Source: Fragum whitleyi (lineage: Eukaryota > Mollusca > Bivalvia > Cardiida > Cardiidae). From it: a stretch of DNA of 64,000 bases. Of this stretch, positions 1 through 11,124 are shown in pieces. The translations under genes and the position numbers were made by a program. The notes under the pieces are model-generated. The model saw only the letters and a program-made list of their open reading frames with translations, was not told where the DNA came from and ran no database searches. Position 1 is the stretch's first letter. The number at the start of each line of letters is the position of its first letter. The stretch is taken from contig OX411547.1 of assembly GCA_948146395.1 (NCBI GenBank), positions 55,419,566 through 55,483,565 on the forward strand. Direction: 5' to 3'.

Positions 1-190
1 AAGTGCAATACACCAGAACTATAACTCTTGCTGGCATAATTTTGGAGTTATTGGCCTTTGTTATTTTTAATACTTAGATTTAATAGGATGTAAATCTCTG
101 ACAGTACAAAAGAATCTTTAATCTATTAGGCTTCAGTTTACTATCAAGCTTTTGTGGCGGGGGATGTCCATGTCCGACATGGCTCTTGTT
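1..190 (-). repeat. Family E repeat, reversed 5' portion
   Basis: Read on the minus strand this matches the start of the large element at 47597: AACAAGAG, a hairpin (CCATGTC/GACATGG, 168-182), the AAGCTTGATAGTAAA stretch, and then the start of the tandem unit containing AACTCCAAAATTATGC. The rest of the element lies beyond the left edge of the window. The head ends at 190. Confidence 0.8.
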
Positions 191-204
191 TTTGTGACAA
201 TGCC

Positions 205-243
205 TTATTCGGGGAGCATAATCCGTCTCTGACGGCTCTTGTT
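205..243 (-). repeat. Isolated repeat head with AACAAGAG plus hairpin
   Basis: The minus strand reads AACAAGAG followed by a CCGTC-AGA-GACGG hairpin (223-235). It is the same 5' architecture as the other AACAAGAG families with a different stem sequence. Only the head is recognisable, so it is either truncated or a family I cannot follow further. Confidence 0.55.
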
Positions 244-255
244 CTGTTGTAGATA

Positions 256-2773
256 ATGGCTAAATCCCACGCCCAACGACAGAGAGAATACGGAGAGAGA
301 ATAAATGCAGAACACGAAAGTAGATGGTTAGAAAATGAAAGGGAGAGAACTAAAGCTTATTACAAAAAGGTGTCAGACCTACCCGATAATGAAGCGGCGA
401 AGAGGAGAAAGATTTTACGCAAAAAGCAAGCTGGATATCGCGCCAGAAAAAAGAGCTGAAGAAAAAGCTGATAAAACTAAAGACAACGACATGAGAGAAC
501 CTAGACCGAGTACAAGCCAATGTACCAACGACATATATTCCAGAGAAAATTCTATGTCTGACACTAAATTGATAGTCAAAATGAATTGTCAAAGAAAACC
601 AAGAAAACAGAATTTCAAATAAAGAGAGAAAAAGACAAAAGTATCTTGAAAATCTAAGGACAAAACTCCAGAGGAAAAATCAAAATCTACGAAAGAGCTT
701 ACCAAGTATCAGATGTAAGATGAATACAAGAATAAAAAAAAAGGAAAACCAACAACTCCAAAGTCTATTGCCGAGAATGATATGAAAGAAGCAGGAATAG
801 CACATAAGAAAAATCCCAGTATTAGAAAGAAACTTACATTTGCGAATCGTGTGATCAAGCAAATGAATGATAATATTTCACGCCTAGATAGAAATGGACG
901 TAGTATGCTAAAGCAAATTCTTGCTAAATCTATCCTTAGCAAATACAGACTTACCAATTAGGCATCCAATAACCTTGGAATTAGACAAAGGCCCTGTAAC
1001 ACACGTAACAAAGAAACACATGAAAGAATTTACAAGATGATTGAAGATTTTCTTAAAAGGGAAGATAATTCAAGACTTCTACCTGGCAAAGCAGACGCAG
1101 TGACGAATGAGAAGAGACAAAAAGTACAAAAGTATGTTTTAAATGATTACATGAGGAATATTTACATGAAGTTTAGGGCCAACTCACCAAATGAAAATGT
1201 TAGTTTTGCAACATTTTGCAGAGAGAGACCGAACCATATCACCCTTGTGAACTATGCATCAAGAATCACTTGTTTGTGCACAAAGCACCAAAACGTAGCT
1301 TTGAAACTAAAGTGTCTGAAGAAATATGGTATTTAGGTATTACATCAAATACCAGTCCAGATAGCTTTTCTGAGAACATATCACATGACTTTTATTCAAA
1401 ACGACATGATATAACTGAGGAAAAGATCCGATTCAAACAATGGAAGAGAGTAAAGTGTGACGATGCAAAACATAGGACAAAACTTCTCGAAATTGAGCAA
1501 ACCAGACACGAGTTTGTGAGAAATATAGAAAATGAATTTGAATAATTTAAAGGCCATACAGACAGAGTGAAAACACAATACCAATCCTTTAGAAAGATGA
1601 GATAAAGCCTGCAAAAGTACAAAGACCATGTGTGCGTTCAAATGGATTTTGCTCAAAATTTCGGTATAAAAGAGGTAGAAGAAGTCCAGAGCGCCAGGAA
1701 CCAGGAGTCTTTTACGATTCACCCCGTTGTTATTTACTATAACGATGGTGATCAGGTTACCCATTTCAGTATGGTGGCAATATCTGAGGTCCTAAATCAT
1801 AACTCGTCCATGGTACAAGCAATTATTGAAAAGGTTATCAGTTTGGTAAAGAGACTATGTCCAGAAGTGAAGTATATTAATTACTGGACAGACTCGCCTT
1901 CGTCCCAATATAGGAACAAAATGATGTTTGATCTGATTGCCCAACACCCAATCCTCTGTGACCTACAGGCAAGCTGGCATTATTTCGAGACAGGCCATGG
2001 TAAAGGGGCTTGCGATGGCATAGGAGGAGTAGTGAAACGAACCGCAGATACCGCACTCAATTCAGGAAATGTTAACATCACGAATGGCAAAGATTTCTAT
2101 GAATGGGGAGTTAGATCTAACAGCAAGATAAAATATAAATACATCGAAAGAGAAAGTTATGAGTTGGCTAAAAATTCAAATGAGTTATTCCAGAAGAGTA
2201 TTAAGGCAGTTAAGGGTACACTAAAAATCCATGCAGTCGCCGGTGTAACCATCAATGAGGTAATAGTTAGAGAAACAACCCGTGTTTGCAACAAATGTTT
2301 TACGGAAACAGGATTTCAGTGGTTTGATGGAAATGAATGTGGCTGGAGAAGAGAGAAATTGAGAAAAGAACACAGAGTGAACGCAGAGTGAATGATCAGA
2401 GTGAAAATATCGGGGTTAATGATGATACGAGACAGATTAGCAGTACCGAGAAAAAAAAGCATTTACAGACAACAATAATTCAAACAAAGATGAAGATTTA
2501 CAGAAGGGAGACTTTGTAGCGGCAAGGTATGGTGGTTTGCTTTACATAGGAAAGATTGTTGATATTGATGATGATCAGTACGGGGTTACATTTATGGAAC
2601 ATGGTTCAAAGATTAAGAACAATCTGAAGTGGCCAGTGAGAGAAGATATTATATGGATAGAGCCGGGAGACATACTTTCTAAAGTAGATGAGCCTATGCC
2701 CGTTGGAAAAGGGAAACGATATTTTAAGATTTCCGAGAAAGATAGTAAAAGAATTCAAATTTTACAAAAGTAG
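256..2773 (+). pseudogene. Decayed transposase-like gene (possibly Sola-like), several frameshifts
   Basis: Fragments in different frames line up as one protein. 256-459 is a basic N terminus. About 620-780 is a Lys/Arg/Gln-rich coiled-coil-like stretch. 1037-1336 contains EDNSRLLPGKAD, VLNDYM and CLCTKHQNVALKLK. 1630-2391 contains QMDFAQN, YWTDSPSSQYRNK and HGKGACDGIGGVVKR. 2498-2773 is a C-terminal domain (GDFVAARYGGLLYIGKI, then FMEHG and WPVRED). I recognise this as a multi-domain family repeated in mollusc and cnidarian genomes. The Asp-rich TDSPSSQY and HGKGxCDGIGG motifs suggest a DDE-type transposase, perhaps of the Sola group, but the superfamily name is a recollection, not a search result. 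Frameshifts occur near 455, 780, 1336, 2385 and the A8 run at 2451-2458, so the copy cannot make a full product. GTTGTAG just before ATG 256 resembles a splice acceptor. Confidence 0.6.
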
Positions 2774-2921
2774 AAACGTTTATGTATTCTATGTGACAAA
2801 GCTTTTTACTTCCAAATCTCAGACTTTTACAGTAAAGATTAACAAATAGGTATTGTTACGAGGAACCACTTTCCTTTGAAGCTATTTTCTTTATCAAACC
2901 TTCATATAAATGTTTATTGAT
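2774..2921. other. Flank between pseudogene and BEL element
   Basis: No coding signal seen. The last five bases (2917-2921, TTGAT) are the left copy of the BEL target-site duplication. Confidence 0.6.
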
Positions 2922-3664
2922 TGTAATGACTGCATTAACCTTAGGTCATTCAATTTAATTTTCAATTATAACACTGGAACTCTCTCACGACATTCTGCTC
3001 CATTGTTTAACTTTCGCATATTTGTGGAAACAAAAAACTTTGTATTCAGTCACACTTTGAAGCCTATGAGAGAAACATCAATTGCTGATAATTCACGGAT
3101 AAGCCGATATAGTTGGTACGTGGATTTTCTATTTTCTTCGACTGCAACTTTTTATTTCAAGTTAATGATTTTATGAAGATAAATAAATCATCATCTATAT
3201 TCTAGGTGGGCAGTGAATATTATGTATTTGGGACTTGGATAAGCTCTCTGATCTTAATCTGCGCTTTCCACTTTTAGTATTTTCAAAGATCAATATAACA
3301 TCGATACAGGGACAATTTCAGTACAATTTACAATCGGGTTTAGATTAATATTGTTTATCTAATAGTAATTATTTCAGTAAATTTAGTATTTTAACATGGT
3401 TTTCATAAATATATTCTTGTCTACTAGAACTGTAGATTTAACATGAATTTTCATAGTTTTTTCTTTCATTTTTGTATTCTATGCAGTACCGACTTATCTC
3501 TTTCTTTATGAAATATTGATTTAATGTGAACTTGTACTGATCATTGTATTATATATATTTTCAGTAAATCGTTTCCATACATATTGTAACAAAAGAAGCT
3601 TGTGTTACTTGTTTATTTTGCGGAGCGCATTTACTTCTGGCGAATCTTGACACTGGGCAGCATA
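2922..3664 (+). repeat. 5' LTR of BEL/Pao element
   Basis: Begins TGTAATGACTGC and ends GGGCAGCATA. It carries an AATAAA-type signal in AAGATAAATAAATC near 3178 and A/T-rich TATATATATT near 3551. Identical by eye to 10064-10806. The small open frame in it (to 3178) occurs in both LTRs and is not a gene. Confidence 0.93.
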
Positions 3665-3676
3665 TTATTTACAACT

Positions 3677-3694
3677 TGGCTCATATATCGTGCA
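3677..3694 (+). other. Possible primer-binding site
   Basis: TGG at 3677 begins an 18-base stretch 12 bases after the LTR end, the usual zone for a tRNA primer site, whose complement ends in CCA. I could not match it to a specific tRNA, and the spacing is longer than usual. Confidence 0.3.
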
Positions 3695-4029
3695 CAATGC
3701 TAACTACTCGGAGTGCACAGAAGCTGTTGGCCATAGATATGGGATTGTGACGGCGTACACGGGGTACACAAAAGGCGCAGTTTTGTGATAAAAAGGAAAT
3801 TGGATTACACAAATAAGTGTTTAATAAGAGATTTCTACGTTTTCAAAAATTTGACTAGTGCGCCGTCGGAAACATTATTTACATTTTACAGCCTTTTGAT
3901 TATTGAAAAGAGCGCTACTAGACCTGGGGTTACAATAGTTAAAAAATATTTTCTAAACGTTGAAGTAGATGGTCGCCGCGGATACGCACATTTTCGACAT
4001 TTCACATTTGGAATTAATATACTAACGAG

Positions 4030-7000
4030 ATGGCCAGTTCTGACGTAACCGACAACAGAAAGAGGACACTTACGGAAAAAGGAAGATATTACGCTTTGCA
4101 GAGGAGTTTCGAGAAAAGAAGGCAGCTATCAAATAAATTGAAAAATCATGTGACAAATCTCAGTGGTATCTTTAGTGACACGGATTTGCAAGTCAGTATT
4201 GATGACTTTCATTTAGATTATTCTAATGTTTTAAATTTGCATGAGGATTTAGTTAAGGAGCATTCAATTTGTCAGGAACTTTTACCAGACGATCAAAGGT
4301 ATGAAGATGAAATCAATCATTTTAAATATTTTGATAATTTAGTTACAGAATTTAAACATAGGGCTGAGATCTTCATTAGTAGTCAACAAACACTGCATTC
4401 TATCAAGCCATCGGACAGTATATCACAGATTGGAAATAGACCGCGTCAATCGTCTGTCATTTCTCAGGCTTCTAATGATGGATCCTATCTTTCGATTGCA
4501 CGATTGCAAGATGAAAGAAGAAGGGCAGAATTAGAAGCTAAAACTAGAGCCTTTGAGCAGGAGCAGGCTCTAACTGCTCAAAGATTAAAACTTGAAGAAG
4601 CTGTGAGAAATATCAAAATAGAAGAGCACAGGTTAAAAATGAGTACAGAATTAGAAGCTATTGAGGCAAGGAGTAGGGTTTTAGGCAATGTTGCAGATGG
4701 GTCATATGTTACAAAATATACAACACATGAAATGAAAGATTCAGAAAATCTGCCTAGAAAAACTCCCCCTTTAAATAAGTTTGGCACCGAGGGTTTAAAT
4801 CATTCTGCAGCAGCCTGGTCTTCACGAGCAGATAAAGCTTTTAAGTCTGAAAATTATTTCGGAAATAGAGATACAAAACCCACACCCCATGCTTCAAATG
4901 ATCAGACTCATTCAGAAAATCAAATGAAGAATCTCGACAGAAGTATATTAACGTTAGCACATGAAATGCGAAAGCCCGTTCCAGAAATAAATACATTTAG
5001 CGGCAACATAATTGAATATACGTCATTTGTACGTCAATTCAACGCCAGAGTATGTGCGACAACTGATTCATGCGACGAACGTTTGAATTATTTGTTGCAA
5101 TATACCAGTGGTGAAGCTCATAGAATTGTCAAAGGATATTCTTATTTGAGTGCAGAATTGGGTTTTCAAGCAGCGATGCATGAATTAAAAGAAAGGTACG
5201 GAGATCCCGAAAACATAGCACATGCTTATGTAAAAAAGGCATTAGATTGGCCTCTTATCAAACCAGAAGGTTCTAAATCCTTGGATGAATTTGCTATTTT
5301 TCTAAGAGAATGTCAGTTTGCAGTCGACAATGTAGATGCCGCAAAAATTCTAGAATATTCAGAAAATCTTAGACTTCTGTTAAAGAAATTGCCTTACTAT
5401 CTCCACGACAAATGGCGTAATATTGTATTTGAAACTAAGGAAAAGGGGTTTTGTATAAAGTTTTCTCAGTTTGTTGATTTTGTAAGACGGGAGGCCAAAA
5501 AGGCAAATGACCCGACTTTTGGTAGAGATCAGTCGGACAGGACAACCAAAGCAAAAACAGAACCAAGAAATAACAAAAGTGCCCGAGGTAATTTTCAAAA
5601 TTCAAAGTCATTCATTACGCAATTATCAAATTCGGCACATTCCAACAAGCAAAGCGAGATGAAAGAAAATAAGACTTACATTCAAAACAAAGGCTTAGCA
5701 TTCATTTCTCCATGTCTATTTTGCAACTGTCAGTCACATATTTTTTCAGATTGTGAAAACATTGTAGGAAAGGACATTAAAGACCGGTATTCGTTTCTTA
5801 AATCAAAAGGTCTTTGCTTTGGTTGCTTGAAATCTGGGCACCATAGGGATATATGTAGAAACAAATTGGTATGTCTTCATTGTAAGAAAAAACACCCCAC
5901 TATATTGCATGTCGCACAGCGCAATGAGTCAGATGACAAATCTATTTCCGTGGCATGTAAAAGTGATATAGGGGCCAGGAAACAAACTCTACCGATTGTC
6001 GCTGTCAGAGTTAAGCACAAAAGCAGTCAAAAATATATAGACACGTACGCATTTTTAGATTCCGGTAGCACCGCTACTTTTTGCACTGAATCATTAATGA
6101 ATCGGTTAGGCGTAGAGGGTCAAAGGAAAACAGTAACTCTACATACAATGGGTGATGATAAAACTGACAGGTGTTTCGTGATAAAGCAGCTCGAGTTATG
6201 CTGTTTAGATAACAGTAACGTTATACCTTTACCGCCGGTGTTAAGCCGAAAAGAGCTACCTGTTTCAAACGCAGACATCGTCAATGTAACTGATTTAAAG
6301 GAATGGCCGTATTTAACAAACGTTCCGTTACTTAGAATAAATAGTAGCGTCGATCTTTTGATAGGTGTAAACGTACCTACGGCTATGGAACCATGGGAAG
6401 TTATTCCTAGTCAGAATAACGGACCCTTTGCAATCAAAACTGTCTTCGGGTGGGTAATTAATGGCCCAATAGAAATTGACCAAAGTCAGTTTAGTTCACA
6501 TGTGTCGGTCAACCGCGTTGAAGCAACGTTACGTCCAACGTTAGACGAGAAACTTCAAAATTATTTTAATCAGGATTTTAATGAAAAGACCGTGAATGAT
6601 ACCCTAGAGCCTTCCAGGGCAGAAAAACAATTTCTCGATTTTGTTGAAAATTCAGCTAGATTAGAAGATGGACATTACGTAATAAATTTGCCATTTCGAG
6701 ATAAGAATGTTTCAATGCCCAATAATAAAAAGCAAGCAGAACATAGGTTATGGCTACTGAAGAAACGTCTAAATAAAGACGAACGGTTCCGTCGCGAGTA
6801 CACCGATTTCATGCAGAAAATTATTGAAAAGGGGTACGCGAAAACGGTTTCATCTGATGATTTAAATCAAAATGATGGCAGAGTTTGGTACTTGCCTCAT
6901 CATGGGGTATACCACCCTCAAAAGGAAAAGTTAAGAGTAGTATTTGATTGTGCAGCTCGCTATCAAGGCACATCATTGAATGACAAGCTTTTACAAGGAC

Positions 7001-9927
7001 CAAGTCTTACTAATTCGTTAGTTGGTACGTTGTTAAGGTTTAGAGAAGGAGAAATAGCTTTCATGGGAGATATCGAGAGCATGTTTTATCAAGTCCGTGT
7101 TCCATTGTCAGATGCAAGCTTTCTCAGGTTTTTGTGGTGGCAAGATGGCGATCTGAATAAGCCTATAGTGCAGTACCAAATGGGAGTTCATTTGTTTGGG
7201 GCTACTTCTTCACCCAGTGTGTGTAACTTTGCTCTTAGGAAGACTGCTTCAAATGCTAAGGGTAATTTTAGTGAGGAGGTAGTAGATACTGTTATGAACA
7301 ATTTTTATGTTGACGACTGTTTGAAGTCCGTAAATTCTGTGGAAAATGCAAAATCAGTTATGACTGATCTTAAGGCTGTCCTGAGATCTGGAGGGTTTCA
7401 CATTACAAAATGGGTGAGTAATAGTAGAGACGTAATGAAGTCAATTTCAAAGGGTGACTTGTCGTCAGAATTGAAAAACTTAGACCTTGAGCGGGACAGT
7501 CTGCCGATCGAGCGCGCATTAGGCGTATTTTGGAACGCAGAACTAGATGTGTTTGAATTCAAATTGGTCTTAAAGGAGAAACCTTTGACCAGAAGGGGTA
7601 TTCTTTCTCTAGTTAGTTCGATATACGATCCGATCGGGCTTTTATCTCCTGTTGTTTTACCAGCAAAATGTTTGATTCAAGAGTCGTGTAGACTAGGGTT
7701 AGGATGGGATGATGAACTCCCAGAGCAGTTAAAGTTGTCTTGGACAAAATGGCTTGACGAAATTGAATTAGTAAAAGACTTTAAGGTAGCTCGGTGTTTA
7801 AAACCCTTTGATTTTGGAGAAGTTTGCGAGGCGGTATTACACCATTTTTCGGATGCTAGTAACGAAGGTTATGGAGTAGTCACTTATTTGTATTTGCGCA
7901 ACTTCAAGGGTGAATGCCACGTGTCGTTAGTAACATCGAAATCCCGAGTTGCTCCGTTAAAACAAGTCACGATTCCTCGATTAGAGTTGACGGCGGCTAC
8001 TGTTGCTGTCAGAGTTGATAGTATGCTAAAGCGTGAGTTAAGCATTCCAATTGACAGGTCATATTTCTGGACTGATAGCATGCCTGTGTTATATTACATT
8101 CGCAATGAAACGTGCCGTTTTCAGACTTTTGTCGCAAACCGATTAACGGTAATTCATGAAGGCTCTAATAAATCACAATGGTTATATATTCCTTCAAAAT
8201 TAAACCCAGCTGACTTGGTTTCTAGGGGATGTACTGTGAGGCAATTTTTGTCACATCAGGAATGGGTTAGCGGGCCTATCTTTCTTAAACGAGGGTGTGA
8301 AGGTTGGCCAAATCAACCATCTTCATTAGATGTCACAGATACAAACCTTGAAATTAAAAGGAATAAGGATACTCAAACATTAATTGTTTCTAGTGCTGAT
8401 ATTTTTCAAAATGATTTTGAAAATCCTATTGAAAAAATGTCAAAATACTTTTCAAAATGGTCGACATTGAAAAGGGCGGTTGCTCACATTCTAAGATTGA
8501 GAAAGCTTCTACTTGGTAGAGTTTGTAGAAAAATGGGATCACAGTCAAAGGTATTTAGATTTAATGCCTGGTTATCATTGGAAGATATTGAGGAGGCAGA
8601 AAAGGTTATAGTTCAATATTTTCAGTCCAAGTGGTTTGCTGAAGAAATTGAATCTCTGAAAAGTGGGAATCCTGTAAAGGTTAGTAGCAAGATTAGGAAT
8701 CTCAATCCTAGTTTAGAGGACGGACTGTTGAGAGTTGGAGGTCGCCTTTCTAGATCCATTATGCCTGAAGAATCCAAGCACCCATTTATCTTACAAAAGA
8801 ATAGTTTGATTTCAGATCTTATAATTAGGGATATTCATGAGCGGGTTGGTCATTTGGGTAGAAACTCAGTCTTGGCTTGCTTGAGGGAAAGATTTTGGGT
8901 CATTAATGCTCCATCAGCAGTTAGAAAAGTTCTTGGGAGGTGTGTTCTATGTCGGAAATTGAGGGCAAAACCCAGCAATCAACAAATGGCAGATTTGCCA
9001 AGTGAGCGATTGGTCCCAGATGAACCCCCATTTACTATAGTAGGCATGGATTATTTTGGTCCTTTTGAGGTGAAGCTGAAACGGTCGCTTGTAAAACGTT
9101 ACGGTGTTGTTTTTACATGTTTTAACACGCGCGCAATTCATTTAGAGGTAGCCGATAGCTTAGACACTAGTTCTTGCATTAACGCTATAAGGCGATTTAT
9201 AGCACGACGTGGTCAATGCAGAAAGATTCTCTCTGATAACGGGACAAATTTAGTGGGCGCTCGTCGCGAACTTATGCAATCTATCAAAGATTGGAATGAA
9301 AATCAGATAAACAAGTATCTTTTACAACAAAACATTGACTGGCGTTTCAATCCCCCATCTGCATCCCACTTCGGCGGAGTATGGGAGCGGATGATTAGAA
9401 CTACTCGCCAGGTACTTCTTGCTGTACTTAAACAACAATCGCTAACTGACGAGTCGTTACGCACGGTTTTATGCGAAGTTGAGGCAATATTGAATGATCG
9501 GCCAATTACAAAATTGCCGGACAGTCACGATGATATAGAAGCTCTGACACCAAATCATCTGCTGTTGTTAAAACGCAATCCGACTTTACCGCCTGGATGC
9601 TTCAATGCAAATGACACGTACAGTACGCGTCGGTGGCGTCAGGTACAATACATAGCAAATTTATTTTGGAAGAGATGGATTCGTGAGTATCTCCCTCTTC
9701 TTCAGGAGAGACAAAAATGGATGAGACCAAAACGCAATATTGCGGTAGGTGATTTGGTACTCATTGCTGATAATAACGCCCCTCGCGGTTCATGTCCGTT
9801 AGCACGTGTTACTCAAACAATTTCAGATAAATATGGTAAGGTTCGGCGAGTGTTCGTAAAAACACAGACAAATGTTTTGGAAAGACCTGTACATAAACTA
9901 TGTTTAATTCTTGAGCATGCCAATTGA
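4030..9927 (+). CDS. BEL/Pao gag-pol polyprotein, intact
   Basis: 1965 codons from an ATG in good context (GAGATGG) to TGA, with no internal stop. Residues about 318-490 are a DUF1759-like Gag region after a charged coiled-coil stretch. A CCHC zinc knuckle is at 596-609, with further Cys/His pairs after it. The aspartic protease (A17/DUF1758-like) has Asp-Ser-Gly at 677. Reverse transcriptase spans about 960-1110, with YVDD at 1093-1096. RNase H follows, with Asp1275, Glu1319 and Asp1349 as likely catalytic residues. The integrase HHCC finger uses His1603, His1608, Cys1638 and Cys1641. The integrase core triad is Asp1674, Asp1736, Glu1786. A DUF5641-like C-terminal domain is at about 1867-1957. 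All catalytic motifs are present. Gag and Pol share one frame, as is usual in this superfamily. No envelope-like frame is present. Confidence 0.95.
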   Translation: MASSDVTDNRKRTLTEKGRYYALQRSFEKRRQLSNKLKNHVTNLSGIFSDTDLQVSIDDFHLDYSNVLNLHEDLVKEHSICQELLPDDQRYEDEINHFKYFDNLVTEFKHRAEIFISSQQTLHSIKPSDSISQIGNRPRQSSVISQASNDGSYLSIARLQDERRRAELEAKTRAFEQEQALTAQRLKLEEAVRNIKIEEHRLKMSTELEAIEARSRVLGNVADGSYVTKYTTHEMKDSENLPRKTPPLNKFGTEGLNHSAAAWSSRADKAFKSENYFGNRDTKPTPHASNDQTHSENQMKNLDRSILTLAHEMRKPVPEINTFSGNIIEYTSFVRQFNARVCATTDSCDERLNYLLQYTSGEAHRIVKGYSYLSAELGFQAAMHELKERYGDPENIAHAYVKKALDWPLIKPEGSKSLDEFAIFLRECQFAVDNVDAAKILEYSENLRLLLKKLPYYLHDKWRNIVFETKEKGFCIKFSQFVDFVRREAKKANDPTFGRDQSDRTTKAKTEPRNNKSARGNFQNSKSFITQLSNSAHSNKQSEMKENKTYIQNKGLAFISPCLFCNCQSHIFSDCENIVGKDIKDRYSFLKSKGLCFGCLKSGHHRDICRNKLVCLHCKKKHPTILHVAQRNESDDKSISVACKSDIGARKQTLPIVAVRVKHKSSQKYIDTYAFLDSGSTATFCTESLMNRLGVEGQRKTVTLHTMGDDKTDRCFVIKQLELCCLDNSNVIPLPPVLSRKELPVSNADIVNVTDLKEWPYLTNVPLLRINSSVDLLIGVNVPTAMEPWEVIPSQNNGPFAIKTVFGWVINGPIEIDQSQFSSHVSVNRVEATLRPTLDEKLQNYFNQDFNEKTVNDTLEPSRAEKQFLDFVENSARLEDGHYVINLPFRDKNVSMPNNKKQAEHRLWLLKKRLNKDERFRREYTDFMQKIIEKGYAKTVSSDDLNQNDGRVWYLPHHGVYHPQKEKLRVVFDCAARYQGTSLNDKLLQGPSLTNSLVGTLLRFREGEIAFMGDIESMFYQVRVPLSDASFLRFLWWQDGDLNKPIVQYQMGVHLFGATSSPSVCNFALRKTASNAKGNFSEEVVDTVMNNFYVDDCLKSVNSVENAKSVMTDLKAVLRSGGFHITKWVSNSRDVMKSISKGDLSSELKNLDLERDSLPIERALGVFWNAELDVFEFKLVLKEKPLTRRGILSLVSSIYDPIGLLSPVVLPAKCLIQESCRLGLGWDDELPEQLKLSWTKWLDEIELVKDFKVARCLKPFDFGEVCEAVLHHFSDASNEGYGVVTYLYLRNFKGECHVSLVTSKSRVAPLKQVTIPRLELTAATVAVRVDSMLKRELSIPIDRSYFWTDSMPVLYYIRNETCRFQTFVANRLTVIHEGSNKSQWLYIPSKLNPADLVSRGCTVRQFLSHQEWVSGPIFLKRGCEGWPNQPSSLDVTDTNLEIKRNKDTQTLIVSSADIFQNDFENPIEKMSKYFSKWSTLKRAVAHILRLRKLLLGRVCRKMGSQSKVFRFNAWLSLEDIEEAEKVIVQYFQSKWFAEEIESLKSGNPVKVSSKIRNLNPSLEDGLLRVGGRLSRSIMPEESKHPFILQKNSLISDLIIRDIHERVGHLGRNSVLACLRERFWVINAPSAVRKVLGRCVLCRKLRAKPSNQQMADLPSERLVPDEPPFTIVGMDYFGPFEVKLKRSLVKRYGVVFTCFNTRAIHLEVADSLDTSSCINAIRRFIARRGQCRKILSDNGTNLVGARRELMQSIKDWNENQINKYLLQQNIDWRFNPPSASHFGGVWERMIRTTRQVLLAVLKQQSLTDESLRTVLCEVEAILNDRPITKLPDSHDDIEALTPNHLLLLKRNPTLPPGCFNANDTYSTRRWRQVQYIANLFWKRWIREYLPLLQERQKWMRPKRNIAVGDLVLIADNNAPRGSCPLARVTQTISDKYGKVRRVFVKTQTNVLERPVHKLCLILEHAN

Positions 9928-10051
9928 AGGTTTATTAGAAATGATTGTATCAATAATTTACTTTGTATTTTTGATGTATTAAGTCATATTTCTTGTATTG
10001 TACTTTTGTTTATGATATTACAATATTTGGTAATTGCTACTGGACGCAATT

Positions 10052-10063
10052 AAGGGGCCAGAA
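10052..10063 (+). other. Polypurine tract
   Basis: A purine-rich run containing AAGGGG and ending in AGAA directly abuts the 3' LTR at 10064. It is the expected plus-strand primer for reverse transcription. Confidence 0.65.
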
Positions 10064-10806
10064 TGTAATGACTGCATTAACCTTAGGTCATTCAATTTAA
10101 TTTTCAATTATAACACTGGAACTCTCTCACGACATTCTGCTCCATTGTTTAACTTTCGCATATTTGTGGAAACAAAAAACTTTGTATTCAGTCACACTTT
10201 GAAGCCTATGAGAGAAACATCAATTGCTGATAATTCACGGATAAGCCGATATAGTTGGTACGTGGATTTTCTATTTTCTTCGACTGCAACTTTTTATTTC
10301 AAGTTAATGATTTTATGAAGATAAATAAATCATCATCTATATTCTAGGTGGGCAGTGAATATTATGTATTTGGGACTTGGATAAGCTCTCTGATCTTAAT
10401 CTGCGCTTTCCACTTTTAGTATTTTCAAAGATCAATATAACATCGATACAGGGACAATTTCAGTACAATTTACAATCGGGTTTAGATTAATATTGTTTAT
10501 CTAATAGTAATTATTTCAGTAAATTTAGTATTTTAACATGGTTTTCATAAATATATTCTTGTCTACTAGAACTGTAGATTTAACATGAATTTTCATAGTT
10601 TTTTCTTTCATTTTTGTATTCTATGCAGTACCGACTTATCTCTTTCTTTATGAAATATTGATTTAATGTGAACTTGTACTGATCATTGTATTATATATAT
10701 TTTCAGTAAATCGTTTCCATACATATTGTAACAAAAGAAGCTTGTGTTACTTGTTTATTTTGCGGAGCGCATTTACTTCTGGCGAATCTTGACACTGGGC
10801 AGCATA
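10064..10806 (+). repeat. 3' LTR of BEL/Pao element
   Basis: 743 bp, identical by eye to 2922-3664, followed by the TTGAT target duplication at 10807-10811. Confidence 0.93.
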
Positions 10807-11124
10807 TTGATAAAATCGCTCTGCAGGCGTATTTTACGTGACAAATACATGTGCTTTTGAGAACTTTGGCGACTTCTATAATACTATTTACGTCCTTCAG
10901 GAACCCTCATAACTATACTCAGAACAAGAAGTTAAGGTATGAAAAAGGTATGTTGACTTAACAATTTCACAACAATACATGGGTGGTGATAAATTTTATT
11001 GACTTTGTACCTTGAAATGTAAATGACGTATTTTCACCTTTTTTTAAAACATGAAAAACTATTGTCAAAGCCGACTAACGGTGTTGTCTATGACACGAAA
11101 CTTGGTTTTAGAATCACATTTTAG
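10807..11124. other. Spacer between BEL and Tc1-like elements
   Basis: No gene or clear repeat seen. It probably holds the unrecognised 3' end of the Tc1-like element; I could not find its terminal inverted repeat by eye. Confidence 0.5.

Larger units (their letters stand above)
2922..10806 (+). mobile_element. Complete BEL/Pao LTR retrotransposon
   Basis: A 7885-bp element with two 743-bp direct LTRs that show no difference by eye. It is flanked by TTGAT at 2917-2921 and 10807-10811, a 5-bp target duplication as expected for BEL/Pao. Between the LTRs lies one uninterrupted gag-pol reading frame (4030-9927), followed by a purine-rich tract abutting the 3' LTR. Because the LTR end shares bases with the flank, the 3' boundary is uncertain by 1-2 bp. 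Identical LTRs and an open frame indicate recent insertion and probable competence. Domain order (gag, zinc knuckle, protease, RT, RNase H, integrase) assigns the superfamily. Confidence 0.95.
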